A DNA stretch of 64,000 nt, from NCBI GenBank assembly GCA_016708315.1, contig JADJGC010000023.1:434001-498000 (forward strand). The letters are read 5' to 3'. A program made the position numbers and the translations under genes. Shown piece by piece: positions 34,790-43,453 of the stretch; the first letter of the stretch is position 1, and each line of letters starts with the position of its first letter. The notes under the pieces were generated by a model. That model ran no database searches and was not told where the DNA came from. It saw nothing but the letters and a program-made list of their open reading frames with translations. The stretch is from a bacterium (GTDB taxonomy: Bacteria; Zixibacteria; MSB-5A5; CAIYYT01).

Positions 34790-35482
34790 ATGACGGAGAC
34801 TTCACTTCGAGATAGACTTCGCACTTGGCAGAAAAAAGTTCGAGAAGGTGGTCTCGATTCTATCTTCTATGCCCTAACATGGCGTTTACCGGCATGGTTC
34901 TTCCGATATACACATGCTTACTTAGTCCTTGCAAATGACCTTGATGTAGTCGCACCTGACACTAAAGCATTTCGATTTCGACTTGCCGACTTGTCTGATG
35001 CAGAAAACTTCGCCTTACTTGGAGTTAGCGCAAAGACTGTAAGGGAACGACTTGGTGCAGGCGACTACTGCGGGGTTGCCGTCAGAGAGGATGGTATGGT
35101 GTGTTCAATGGTTTGGGCATCGACCGGACGGCTTTATCTTGACGGCGCCGGAACTACCCTCGATTGCGAGCCGGAAGGAGTCTACGTATACAATTCATTT
35201 ACGCTTGCCGAACTTCGCGGTCACAGTTTGTATCGAGGATGTTCGGCCGCCGTCTGCGACTGGTTCAAACGCGAGGGTCGCAGTGTTCGATATGGCATTA
35301 TTGACAAGCTCAACGAGGCATCTTTTAAGGCAAATGGCAGGATCAACTTGAAGAATGACGGTGAGTCAAGGTACTTTCGATTCTGTGGCCTGCACCTATC
35401 ATTGCTTACCAATTGGCCAAAAACAAGTCGTCGGCTATTCATCTCCATTGGCAGACGCACTCGCGGAGCGCGTATTGTCTAA
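34790..35482 (+). CDS. GNAT-like acyltransferase, probably in glycan/cell-envelope synthesis
   Basis: 230 residues, no signal peptide. After a basic helical N-terminus the core looks like a GNAT fold: FRFRLADLSDAENFALLG, YCGVAVREDGMVCSMVWAST, then VYVYNSFTLAELRGHSLYRG, the acetyl-CoA-binding turn equivalent, and NEASFKANGRINLK. Proteins of this type occur in exopolysaccharide and sporulation-independent surface loci next to BioF2-like enzymes. The next gene starts 23 bases after the stop and is such an enzyme. The substrate is unknown; acyl transfer to a sugar or amino sugar is inferred from context. Confidence 0.6.
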   Translation: MTETSLRDRLRTWQKKVREGGLDSIFYALTWRLPAWFFRYTHAYLVLANDLDVVAPDTKAFRFRLADLSDAENFALLGVSAKTVRERLGAGDYCGVAVREDGMVCSMVWASTGRLYLDGAGTTLDCEPEGVYVYNSFTLAELRGHSLYRGCSAAVCDWFKREGRSVRYGIIDKLNEASFKANGRINLKNDGESRYFRFCGLHLSLLTNWPKTSRRLFISIGRRTRGARIV

Positions 35483-35505
35483 CTTCGCGACACAAGTGGG
35501 GACAG

Positions 35506-36633
35506 ATGGGCGCTGAGATCAAGATAATTAGCGACTATCGGGAGTTTTGCGGTCTTAAGGCGGAATGGAACAGGCTGCTTGAAGGGAGTTCTGCCTCAAG
35601 CGTGTGGCTTCGGCACGAATGGTACGACTGCTGGTGGCAGGCTTTTGGCGGCGGCGCCGAGATGTTTGTTGCGGCGCTGTATCGCGAGGACAAGCTTTGC
35701 GGGGCGCTTCCGCTGATGATTGTGCCAATGCGGATCAAGGGGATTCGACAGCGGGCGCTGAGATTCATCGAGAACGGGATCACGCCGCGGTCGAGTTTTC
35801 TTCTGCCGACTGAACCGGCGGAAAGTCTGGGGCTGTTGTGGGACGAAGTGTTCCGGCTGTCGGGTCGTTGGGATTTGGCGGTTTTGGCGAATTTTGCGCA
35901 GGGCAACAGCGGGTACGATGAGTGGACTGCGTATTTGCGCAAACGGGGCGCGCGCTATGTGGAATTGCCGGAACGGATATCGCCCTATTTGGATCTGGGC
36001 GCAGGCTGGGAAGCGGTGTCGGGATCGTTCGGGCGGAACTTGCGGCGGAATCTCAATCGCGCCAAAGCCAAGATGGAGAAGTTTGAACTGGTAGAGTGTG
36101 CTTCCAGCGGCGATGTGCGCGCGGCGCTGAAGCAGTGTTACGAAATCAGCAAGATCAGTTGGAAAGGTCAACAAGGGGTTGACATGGGCGGCAACGAGCG
36201 GCGAATCAAGTTTTACGATCTGATTACAGAAGCGGCGATTGCGAACGGCTGGATCAATATCTGGCTGTTGAAGCTGGGTGAGAAGTATGCGGCTTTCGAG
36301 TATGCGTTCGAGGCGGGCGGATATGTGCTGCCGATCGCGGCGGATTATGATCCGGAGTTCCGGCAATATTCGCCGGGGACGGTGTTGCGGGCGCTGGTGC
36401 TGGAGCGTCTTTGCGAGCGCGGCATGAGCACGTATGATTTTGCCGGGACGATTTATGACTACAAGCTTTACTGGACGAAAAAGGTGCGGCCACATTCGCA
36501 GTTTTGGGTGTTCCATTCGGGATTGAAATCGCGGCTGATGTATCAACTCAAGGCGCGGGTCCTGCCGGCGCTGGAGCGGATGAAGGCAAAACGGGCGCCG
36601 AAAGAGGAAGCGGAAGCCGATGGCGACGAATAA
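35506..36633 (+). CDS. BioF2-like (Acetyltransf_6) acyltransferase of the glycan locus
   Basis: 375 residues from ATG 35506 (GGGGACAG upstream), which gives the normal family start (AEIKIISDYREFCGLKAEWN). Tandem GNAT-like halves are visible: SVWLRHEWYDCWWQAFGGGA and LYREDKLCGALPLMI, then FGRNLRRNLNRAKAKMEKF and INIWLLKLGEKYAAFEYAFE, and the family block LVLERLCERGMSTYDFAGTIYDYKLYWT. This is the PF13480-type architecture found in cellulose/exopolysaccharide and peptidoglycan-type loci (CelD/BioF2, FemX-like). It is in an operon with the preceding acyltransferase-like gene and the flippase gene, which begins 14 bases before this stop. A role in decorating a surface glycan is likely; the acceptor is unknown. 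Confidence 0.82.
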   Translation: MGAEIKIISDYREFCGLKAEWNRLLEGSSASSVWLRHEWYDCWWQAFGGGAEMFVAALYREDKLCGALPLMIVPMRIKGIRQRALRFIENGITPRSSFLLPTEPAESLGLLWDEVFRLSGRWDLAVLANFAQGNSGYDEWTAYLRKRGARYVELPERISPYLDLGAGWEAVSGSFGRNLRRNLNRAKAKMEKFELVECASSGDVRAALKQCYEISKISWKGQQGVDMGGNERRIKFYDLITEAAIANGWINIWLLKLGEKYAAFEYAFEAGGYVLPIAADYDPEFRQYSPGTVLRALVLERLCERGMSTYDFAGTIYDYKLYWTKKVRPHSQFWVFHSGLKSRLMYQLKARVLPALERMKAKRAPKEEAEADGDE

Positions 36634-38185
36634 GCCGGCCTCGTTTTTGTCGCAGATACTGATTTACGGATCGGGGCTGGCGCTGAATTATGGGATCGGG
36701 TTTATACTTCTGCCGATCTATAGCCGCTTAATGCCGACAGACCAGTACGGCACGCTGGAGATTCTCAATCGCACTATCGAAATTGTCTCGCTGTTACTGC
36801 TGACGCAGTACGGGATAACCTACATTCGCTTCTTCCGCGACAAGAACGACGAGGACTACCGCAAGCGGGTGACATCGACCTCGATGTACGTGGTGGTGGG
36901 GATTGCGGTGCTGGTTGCAGCAGTGATGGCGGTGCTGCGCGTGCCGCTGTCGGAACTGCTGTTTAATACGCCGGAGTTCGGGCTGTATATAGTGCTGGTT
37001 GCGGTGCGCTATGTGCTGGATATGAGTTTCGTCGTGCCGTTCCTGTATTTTCAGGCGACGGAACAGCCGAAGAAGTACATCGCGATTTCGACCTCGCGCT
37101 TTGTGACGACGCTGCTTCTGAATATAGCATTCCTGACAATGATGGACGACAAGGTTGCGGCGGTGCTGTGGGCACAGATTGTCAGTGTGGCGGTGTTTGC
37201 GCTGACAATCGGCGTGTGGGTGTTTTGGAAATCAGCGCGGGTGATGGACAAACAGCTTACCGGGCAGATACTGAAATTTACGTGGTCGTTTTCGTTTCTT
37301 GGGCTGTACTCGTTCGTGATTGCATCGGGCGACAGATTTGTATTGAACGAATATTGCGGCAAATCAGAAGTCGGAGTTTACTCGGCGGGCTATCGAATTG
37401 CGCAAGTTTTGGGGGTGCTGATTTTCAGTCCGATATTGAGGGCATGGAGTCCGCGCATGGTCGAGCAATTGCGGAGCGACGAGGGTCCCAAGCAGTTGGC
37501 GCGGCTGACGACCTATTCGATGCTTGCCTATTGTCTTGCCGGACTGGCGCTGAGCATGTATGCGCGCGAACTGGTGTGGATCATGGTGGGGCCGGATTAT
37601 CAAGCGTGCTATGTGATCGTGCCGGTGGTGGTGCTTGGCTATCTGTTCCAGGGATTTTCGAGTTTCGTTGACGGGGGAATTTACTATAGCAAGAAGACGC
37701 ATTTGAAGATTTGGCACGGCGTGACGACAGCGGTGTGCGTTGGGTTGTACTTTGCACTGATACCGAACTATTGCGGTATGGGAGCAGCGTGGGCTTCGGT
37801 GGGAACGTATTTCGTGCTGGCAGTGATCAACTGGTACATTTCGATTCGCGTGTATCCGATGCGTTATGAGCTCGGCAAGTTTGTCAACATGACGGTGATT
37901 GCAGTGGGTTTGTATGCGGCAAATCTCGTCATTGAGCAGAACGAACTGAAGTACTTCGGCGAGTGGCGAATCATCGGGCAGTTTAGTTTTCCATGGCTGT
38001 ATACGCTCGTGATTAGCTTCGTGAAGCTGCCGCTGTTATTGGCGTTTGTGGCGCTGGTGAATTGGCTGCGAATCGTCGAGCCGAAGGACAAGGAGCGGCT
38101 CAAGGATGTTCTGCGCAAGTTGAAAGAAAAGGTCACTCCGGGCAACAAACCGACAGTGGCAAATGATCCGAATCAGGTCGTTTAA
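36620..38185 (+). CDS. Oligosaccharide flippase (Wzx/MVF-like)
   Basis: 521 residues with about 14 TM helices. The N-terminal block ILIYGSGLALNYGIGFILLPIYSRLM and the Pro/Tyr/Gly-rich TDQYGTLEILNRT are typical of Wzx-type polysaccharide transport proteins. So is the later FVLNEYCGKSEVGVYSAGYR with its LGxxxxGxYxxAxR-like theme. These flip undecaprenyl-diphosphate-linked oligosaccharides across the inner membrane. The gene overlaps the acyltransferase gene by 14 bases, indicating translational coupling, and ends the operon. A glycosyltransferase of the same locus is divergently encoded and broken. Polymerase (Wzy) and priming enzymes are not in this window. Confidence 0.9.
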   Translation: MATNKPASFLSQILIYGSGLALNYGIGFILLPIYSRLMPTDQYGTLEILNRTIEIVSLLLLTQYGITYIRFFRDKNDEDYRKRVTSTSMYVVVGIAVLVAAVMAVLRVPLSELLFNTPEFGLYIVLVAVRYVLDMSFVVPFLYFQATEQPKKYIAISTSRFVTTLLLNIAFLTMMDDKVAAVLWAQIVSVAVFALTIGVWVFWKSARVMDKQLTGQILKFTWSFSFLGLYSFVIASGDRFVLNEYCGKSEVGVYSAGYRIAQVLGVLIFSPILRAWSPRMVEQLRSDEGPKQLARLTTYSMLAYCLAGLALSMYARELVWIMVGPDYQACYVIVPVVVLGYLFQGFSSFVDGGIYYSKKTHLKIWHGVTTAVCVGLYFALIPNYCGMGAAWASVGTYFVLAVINWYISIRVYPMRYELGKFVNMTVIAVGLYAANLVIEQNELKYFGEWRIIGQFSFPWLYTLVISFVKLPLLLAFVALVNWLRIVEPKDKERLKDVLRKLKEKVTPGNKPTVANDPNQVV

Positions 38186-38292
38186 GACACAACTTCTTCC
38201 GCCAGAACTTCCCCCAGAATAGCGTCGCCATTCGACTGCCGTCAATGTCGGCATCATTAATCCTCTTTAGCGATGATTTACAGAAAAAATTA

Positions 38293-38337
38293 TTGACACT
38301 TGGTGCGATTATGCTATGTTAAGTTTTACTAACTTAA
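38293..38337 (+). promoter_or_regulatory. Sigma-70-type promoter with palindromic operator-like site before cytochrome gene
   Basis: TTGACA (38293-38298), a 16-base spacer and TATGTT (38315-38320). An interrupted palindrome TTAAGT-7-ACTTAA covers 38319-38337, at the expected transcription start, where a repressor would block initiation. The gene's ATG is 16 bases further on. Confidence 0.6.
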
Positions 38338-38353
38338 TCCTCAGAGGGAAATC

Positions 38354-39691
38354 ATGAATATTCGTATGGCCATGATGGCGCTATGCCTCGTGTGCGCTGC
38401 AAATTTGTCATTTGCTCAGTCGCACATCATTATCGGATGGAATGATCTTGGCATGCACTGCAGCAATCAGGACTTTTCAAAGCTTGTCGTTCTTCCACCA
38501 TTCAACAATGTCAGAGCGCAAGTTGTTCGAGTCGGCGATGCGACTCACCTGCCGGTCGTAGAGACGACGGGCTTTCATGTTACTTATGAGATTCCAGGAA
38601 ACACCTACTCCATTGGCAAAACTAACTTCTGGGATTGGGAAGATCAGATCTTCGGCGTGAATTTGGCGCCAAATATCGAACTGACCGGTAATGGGCTCAG
38701 TGGAACGATGTAGATTACGGAGAATTACTTCTTTGTAACAGGCGTGCCGATTACGCCCTACACTGACGCCAATTTAGTGACCGAAGATCCATTCCAGCTC
38801 GGGCTATTGGAACTCTACAACTCATCCAATGAACTTCTTGCGAGCGCTCCACCGGTAGTTCCGGTTTCAAACGAAATTAACTGCGTCAGCTCCGGCTGTC
38901 ACAGCAGCGAGCAGGATATACTCGATGAGCACGAAAATGAAGGCGGTTTCGATCCCAACAATACGCCAATTCTGTGCGCAAGTTGCCACTCTTCGAATGC
39001 ACTGGGAACACCGGGTCAGCCTGGGCTTGCTTCGTTATCGGAAGCAATCCACAAACAGCACGGCGATAAAACCAACGACTGCTATAAGTGCCATCCCGGC
39101 CCAAACACGCAATGCTTGCGCGATGTGATGGCTACACAACATGGAATGGTGTGCCAGGACTGTCACGGTAGCGTTACTGAGGTTGGCGAGAGCATCAGCG
39201 ACGGCCGCGAGCCATGGTTAGAGGAACCCTCATGCGGATCAGTGAGTTGTCATGGCGCCAATTTCGCTGAAGAACCGGGAAAGCTATTCCGCGAATCGCG
39301 CGGACACGGCGGGCTATTCTGCAGTGCGTGCCACGGCGAGCCCCACGCGATTGTTGCAAGCCGTGTCGACCGCGACAATGTTCAGAATATCGCTCTGCAG
39401 GGATATGCAGGAACTTTGAATAAGTGCGTCGTTTGTCACGGAGTAGCGCCAACTGCGGCCGGGCCTCATGGTATTATGGCTCAGAACTGTCTCTGTGGTG
39501 ACGCCAATAACTCGGGAGATATTAGCATTTCGGATGCAGTTTACATCATTAGTTTTATCTTCTCCGGCGGTCCGACCCCGGCATTGCCGTGCCTTGGTGA
39601 TGCGGATGGTAGTGGCGCGATTACCATTTCCGATGCGGTATATTTGATTGGGTTTATCTTTGGTGGAGGACCCACGCCACATTGTGCGTAA
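38354..39691 (+). pseudogene. Exported multihaem c-type cytochrome with dockerin tail, interrupted by in-frame UAG
   Basis: AGAGGG lies 6-11 bases before ATG 38354, and the signal peptide is MALCLVCAANLSFAQ. The 118 codons before the stop encode a domain with NDLGMHCSNQDFSKLVVLPP, a motif I associate with multihaem cytochromes. TAG at 38711-38713 then interrupts the frame. The same frame continues in register (ITENYFFVTGVPITPYTD) to 39691. The downstream part has five CxxCH haem sites (CASCH, CYKCH, CQDCH, CSACH, CVVCH) and two CxxxxCH-type sites (CVSSGCH, CGSVSCH). It ends in paired dockerin repeats (ISDAVYIISFIFSGGPTP and ISDAVYLIGFIFGGGPTP). CAG to TAG would be the simplest change. A nonsense mutation, a sequence error or a readthrough site are all possible; UAG serves as a normal stop elsewhere in the window. 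Likely role: extracytoplasmic electron transfer at the surface. Confidence 0.82.
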
Positions 39692-39710
39692 CATCATTTA
39701 TGGAATTGAA

Positions 39711-39743
39711 AAACCGGGAGTCTTGAAATAGCCTCCCGGTTTG
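39711..39743 (+). terminator. Terminator of the cytochrome gene
   Basis: AAACCGGGAG, an 11-base loop, then CTCCCGGTTT. The stem is 9-10 bp and starts 20 bases after the stop codon; the T-tract is short. Confidence 0.65.
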
Positions 39744-39865
39744 ACTAGATAAATCTGGGCCAAGAAGCAACCGGAACCAGCTTAAGCCATTTGCCGCAAT
39801 GGCGAATGGGATCAGCGCACGACTCTCCCCCGCATGATTCATGATTCCCCGAATCAAAATACGTT

Positions 39866-40255
39866 TCAGCTGCGTGGAAACTCGATTTTCAGTTTGGGAT
39901 ATTTCTTCTGCATGAATTCGAGAGCGAGCCAGGTATGGCATTGCTCGAGATTTGGGTTTCTTTCGGTCGGACAGCTACAGCCAAGGAATAAGTCGCTCTC
40001 TGCTGCAACCGTCGCCCATTTGTCGAATTCTTCGCGGCGGGTTTCGAAACGTTCCTGAAGAAGGCGCCGGTAATTCTTCGTGAACAGCTTCCAGCCCTTT
40101 GGCGTCATGTCATTGAAATACGCTTCGACCATCTCGGGAGTGGGACAGAAAACGTAGTTGTGATTCTTGCGCGTATCGAGGCGTGTGCCTTTGAGCGCCG
40201 GATCACCGGGCGGTATCTTGTGAAAGCGGGGAGGAATTTGATATCGTGCTAACAT
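39866..40255 (-). CDS. DUF488 family protein
   Basis: 129 residues from ATG 40255. Earlier in-frame codons lie inside the upstream transporter gene. It matches the DUF488 pattern: a short basic N-terminus (YQIPPRFHKIPPGDPALKGTRLD), then WKLFTKNYRRLLQERF, a middle linker, and LFLGCSCPTERNPNLEQCHTW. The last block carries the conserved C-x-C and CH residues near the C-terminus. The biochemical role of the family is not established. It is on the same strand as the POT transporter, 71 bases downstream of it. Confidence 0.75.
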   Translation of the reverse strand: MLARYQIPPRFHKIPPGDPALKGTRLDTRKNHNYVFCPTPEMVEAYFNDMTPKGWKLFTKNYRRLLQERFETRREEFDKWATVAAESDLFLGCSCPTERNPNLEQCHTWLALEFMQKKYPKLKIEFPRS

Positions 40256-40326
40256 GTACTCAATAGTGACCTGTGAACTGCTATTCGTCGAAAATGATAC
40301 ACGTGAGACGAATTCAATGTTGGACG

Positions 40327-41604
40327 CTATGGGCTGACGCTCGTTCGTTCGAAGCGTTTGCCAACCTGATAGAAAGCCAGGGTCACAATCACAATCATGA
40401 TGGTCATCATGCCGAAAAAGTTGCCGGGCGTCGTTTGTGTATAGACGCGCGCAAACAAGCCGGCGAGTATGTCCCCGAGAAACACCGTGAACCAGAACAC
40501 TCCGGTAATCATTGATTTCATGCTGTCGGGAGCTTCCTCGAACGCCAATTGCAGTCCAATCGCCGAGATACAAAGTTCTGCCGCCGTCATCAAAACATAA
40601 GCGCCAACTTCCCAAAGAATTGAAATCTTGGCATTCATTGCCTGATAGCCGGCGATCGTCATCAGACTCATACAGAGAATCACCAACACGAAGCCAATGA
40701 GCATTTTGCGCGGCGAAGAGAGCCGCCGCGACTGATTACTATCGCTTTTATTCCACAGCCATGCGAATAACGGTGACATGAGCACTATCAAAATGGGATT
40801 AAGCCCCTGAATCGCGTCGGGTGGAATTCTACCGAACCAGGTATCGAGCAACATATAATCGCGTGCGAACAGCGTCCAAGTCGAATAGGACTGATCGAAA
40901 ACCGACCAGAAGAAGACAATAAGCAGGAAGAGTCCGGATAAACGAATCAAGGTCGCTTTGCGTTCGTGGCTTTGTTGCGGATTCATCGCCGTTGCGGCAA
41001 GTTTGCGCATGTCCTCTTTGGGATAGTGCTTCTTCCCGAGATAGAAGATGGCAAGCGCCACCACCATCATAATCGTCGGCGCCATAAACGCCGGACCGTA
41101 ACCGTAATGATCCCGGATAAACGGCAGAACTGTCATCGTCGAAGCAGCGCCGATGTTGATCGACATGTAGAACCACGAGAAGGCTTGCGACAAGAGATGG
41201 CTCTTGCCCTGTTCTTCATACATCTTCCCCATCAAGGTGCTAATATTGGGTTTGATCGAACCTGAGCCGCCGGCAAGAAGGGCCAATGCAATGTAGAGGC
41301 CGACCTCGGAATTGAACGAGCCAAGGATGATGTGCCCCATGATGTAGGGAACCGCGAAATAGATTATTGTGCGAAACTTTCCGAGCCAGCGGTCGGCGAT
41401 GTAGCCGCCGAGAATCGGCAGGAGATAACATGCCGCTGTGAAGAATGAGGCGACGGTGGAGCTATTGGCGTCGGAGTAGCCGAGTTCATCGATCATGTAA
41501 AGCACCAGGAGTGCTTTCATGCCGTAGAAGCTGGCGCGCTCTGCCAGTTCACCCCAGAAGACGAACCAGAATCCGGTTGGGTGACGATTAACTGATGTTG
41601 TCAT
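40327..41604 (-). CDS. Proton-dependent oligopeptide transporter (POT/PTR2 family)
   Basis: 425 residues, 11-12 TM helices of the MFS type. The POT signatures are clear at the N-terminus: FWGELAERASFYGMKALLVLYM (ExxER-type motif of TM1) and LPILGGYIADRWLGKFRTI (the TM2-3 loop GGxxADRxxG). Later come GSIKPNISTLMGKM and QAFSWFYMSINIGAASTM, equal to the PTR2 FYxxINxG motif. POT proteins import di- and tripeptides with protons. The length is slightly below the usual 450-500 residues. A cell with exported M3, M13 and M43 peptidases would use such a carrier for the products. A tRNA-Ser gene lies just upstream on the same strand. Confidence 0.92.
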   Translation of the reverse strand: MTTSVNRHPTGFWFVFWGELAERASFYGMKALLVLYMIDELGYSDANSSTVASFFTAACYLLPILGGYIADRWLGKFRTIIYFAVPYIMGHIILGSFNSEVGLYIALALLAGGSGSIKPNISTLMGKMYEEQGKSHLLSQAFSWFYMSINIGAASTMTVLPFIRDHYGYGPAFMAPTIMMVVALAIFYLGKKHYPKEDMRKLAATAMNPQQSHERKATLIRLSGLFLLIVFFWSVFDQSYSTWTLFARDYMLLDTWFGRIPPDAIQGLNPILIVLMSPLFAWLWNKSDSNQSRRLSSPRKMLIGFVLVILCMSLMTIAGYQAMNAKISILWEVGAYVLMTAAELCISAIGLQLAFEEAPDSMKSMITGVFWFTVFLGDILAGLFARVYTQTTPGNFFGMMTIMIVIVTLAFYQVGKRFERTSVSP

Positions 41605-41667
41605 GCTATACGGCTTCTCTTGTCGACGATCAGCTTATTTTGGAGATGATGTGCGTGAGAATCAATT

Positions 41668-41756
41668 CGGAGAGGCAGGGATTCGAACCCTGGATACAGT
41701 TTTACCCGTATAACGGTTTAGCAAACCGCCGCCTTCAGCCTCTCGGCCACCTCTCC
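41668..41756 (-). tRNA. tRNA-Ser (GCT)
   Basis: 89-nt class II tRNA on the minus strand. The acceptor stem is GGAGAGG paired with CCTCTCC, followed by discriminator G. The anticodon stem GCGGT/ACCGT encloses loop TTGCTAA, giving anticodon GCT (serine AGC/AGU codons). A long variable arm (TTATACGGGTAAAACTGTAT) and the GGTTCGAATC T-loop region are present. CCA is not encoded. Confidence 0.95.
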
Positions 41757-41812
41757 AAAGACGATTTTGTGAATGGACTTCCCTTTCGGGGAGTGTCCAC
41801 TATTGAGTCGGC

Positions 41813-41841
41813 AAGAAATGCAAAACGATTGGTTCTGTCAA
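41813..41841 (-). promoter_or_regulatory. Possible promoter of tRNA-Ser
   Basis: Minus strand: TTGACA (41836-41841), a 17-base spacer and TTTCTT (41813-41818), about 57 bases before the tRNA. The -10 match is weak. Between them and the tRNA is an imperfect hairpin (GGACTTCCC ... GGGGAGTGTCC near 41775-41798) that may end the upstream NUDIX transcript. Confidence 0.4.
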
Positions 41842-41866
41842 CCGGAAATTGGAGCACTGCAGGACG

Positions 41867-42439
41867 CTATTTCTTGACGCCGTAGCAGATTTCAAGAAAC
41901 TCGCGGATGATAAAGGCGGTCAATCCCCAGACGTTGTGGCGGCCATATTGGTAGAAGTAGACCGGTACTTGCTTGCCACGGTAAGGGCGGGTTTCGATAC
42001 GGCAGTTTGATGTATCGATAAAGAAGTCCAGAGGCGCTTCGAAGACCTCAGCGATTTCTTCTGTGCTGATCTTGTACCGATACGGGAATGGTATGACGCC
42101 GACGACCGGCGTCACGACATGATTGCTCACGGCCATGACGTCATCAAGTTCTCCAAGAATCTCAACACTCGAGGGCACGATACCGACTTCTTCATAGGTT
42201 TCGCGCAATGCCGTTTCGCGGATACCGGAATCTGCGGGCTCGAACCCGCCGCCGGGGAATGAGATTTGACCCTTGTGAGAGGCGACGGTATTGGTTCGCA
42301 GGGTGAGCAGAATATGCACTTTGCCGCCGCGTTCAAAGAGCGGGATGAGCACTCCGGCGGGTGTGCCGTTTCCGTCACTAATGGCTGCTCTCTGGCGGGC
42401 AGCAAGTTTGGTTCTTATCGATTCTTTGAAGTCGATCAT
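41867..42439 (-). CDS. NUDIX hydrolase, CoA-pyrophosphatase (NudL)-like
   Basis: 190 residues. The NUDIX box is complete: GGGFEPADSGIRETALRETYEEVG matches Gx5Ex7REUxEExGU with a one-residue extension typical of the CoA-diphosphatase subgroup. The preceding GVLIPLFERGGKVHILLTLRT and SHKGQISFPGGG also match that subgroup. Such enzymes cleave CoA or its oxidised forms to 4'-phosphopantetheine and 3',5'-ADP. The start ATG overlaps the queG stop codon (TAATG), so the two are translationally coupled. Functional linkage with queG is not obvious. Confidence 0.88.
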   Translation of the reverse strand: MIDFKESIRTKLAARQRAAISDGNGTPAGVLIPLFERGGKVHILLTLRTNTVASHKGQISFPGGGFEPADSGIRETALRETYEEVGIVPSSVEILGELDDVMAVSNHVVTPVVGVIPFPYRYKISTEEIAEVFEAPLDFFIDTSNCRIETRPYRGKQVPVYFYQYGRHNVWGLTAFIIREFLEICYGVKK

Positions 42440-43407
42440 TATCTCGATTCGTCGTCTTTCGATTGATTCATGTCGCTTGCGGTCGGAGCCGCGAGGAATT
42501 CGATGTTTCTTTTCAGTCCCTCAAAGCGAGTACGGGTGACAGCGGTGTCTTTGAATAAGCGATTATACACATCGCGGGTGATTTCTTCCCAATCTTGTTT
42601 TGATTTGTTGAGAAGCTCGTCGGTCGGCTCGAACTGCCTCTCGGAGTGCGGCCGGCTCTTGCGATTCCAGGGGCAAACATCCTGACAGATATCGCAGCCG
42701 AACATCCAGTTGTTGAATTTCTCACGCATTGCCAACGGAAGGTCGCCACGGTACTCGATGGTGAAGTACGAAATGCACCTACGGGCATCAAGGATCCGCG
42801 GTTCGACGAGAGCGCCGGTGGGACAGGCATCTTGACACTTGCGGCAATTGGCACAAAGATCGCTGATGGGCTGGTCGTAATCCAAGTCAAAATCGACAAT
42901 GATCTCGGAGAGAAAGAAGTAACTGCCACGTTCGGGATTGAGCAGGAGCGAGTTCTTGCCGACCCAGCCAAGTCCAGCTCGCGCCGCCCAAGCCTTTTCC
43001 AGTACCGGGGCTGAGTCAACGAAGACACGGCAATTGAAATCGCCGAATTGCTCGCGGAGTCGACTGACGATTTCCGAGAGTTTCTGTTTCAGCACCCAAT
43101 GGTAGTCCTTGCCAAGGGCGTATTTGGCGATTTTTGGCGACTCCGGATCGGTTTGCTTCTTTTCGGTGTAGTAGTTTGCCATCAGACATATAACTGATTT
43201 GGCGCCATCGACCAGCTTGCGCGGATCGAGCCGTTTGTCGAACCAGTTGTTCATGTAGGCCATATCACCGTGCTTGCCCAAGCGCAGCCATCGCTCAAGG
43301 CGAGGGGCTTCATCGGCAAGGAAGTCGGCCTTTGCAATACCGCAATAATCGAAACCGTATTCGTGCGCCAATTGCTTGACAAGAATTGTTCGCCGGGTTG
43401 AGTCCAT
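42439..43407 (-). CDS. queG: Epoxyqueuosine reductase
   Basis: 322 residues from ATG 43407, which gives the normal family N-terminus (MDSTRRTILVKQLAHEYGF); an upstream in-frame start adds a hydrophobic stretch out of place. QueG reduces epoxyqueuosine in tRNA to queuosine, using cobalamin and two [4Fe-4S] clusters. The cluster motifs CANCRKCQDACPTGAL and CDICQDVCPWN are both present. Other family blocks seen are GLGWVGKNSLLLNPERGSYF, VFVDSAPVLEKAWAARAG and YRGDLPLAMREKFNNWMFG. It is the first gene of a two-gene operon with the NUDIX hydrolase and is divergent from the O-methyltransferase gene (46-base gap). No other queuosine genes are in the window. Confidence 0.95.
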   Translation of the reverse strand: MDSTRRTILVKQLAHEYGFDYCGIAKADFLADEAPRLERWLRLGKHGDMAYMNNWFDKRLDPRKLVDGAKSVICLMANYYTEKKQTDPESPKIAKYALGKDYHWVLKQKLSEIVSRLREQFGDFNCRVFVDSAPVLEKAWAARAGLGWVGKNSLLLNPERGSYFFLSEIIVDFDLDYDQPISDLCANCRKCQDACPTGALVEPRILDARRCISYFTIEYRGDLPLAMREKFNNWMFGCDICQDVCPWNRKSRPHSERQFEPTDELLNKSKQDWEEITRDVYNRLFKDTAVTRTRFEGLKRNIEFLAAPTASDMNQSKDDESR

Positions 43408-43453
43408 CACCGTATAATCTACAAATTTCTGCGTAACTGAAAGGACGAAGACG

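Noticed and set aside
35596..36546. 316-codon minus-strand open frame
   Set aside because: Antisense to the BioF2-like gene; Pro/Arg/His-rich nonsense composition and no start signal.
38711..38713. Genome-wide UAG recoding (for example pyrrolysine)
   Set aside because: UAG terminates several other genes in the window and no recoding tRNA or machinery is visible; a single in-frame UAG is better explained by mutation or error.
41595..41885. 96-codon plus-strand frame
   Set aside because: It is antisense to the tRNA-Ser gene and spans it, so it cannot be a real protein gene.
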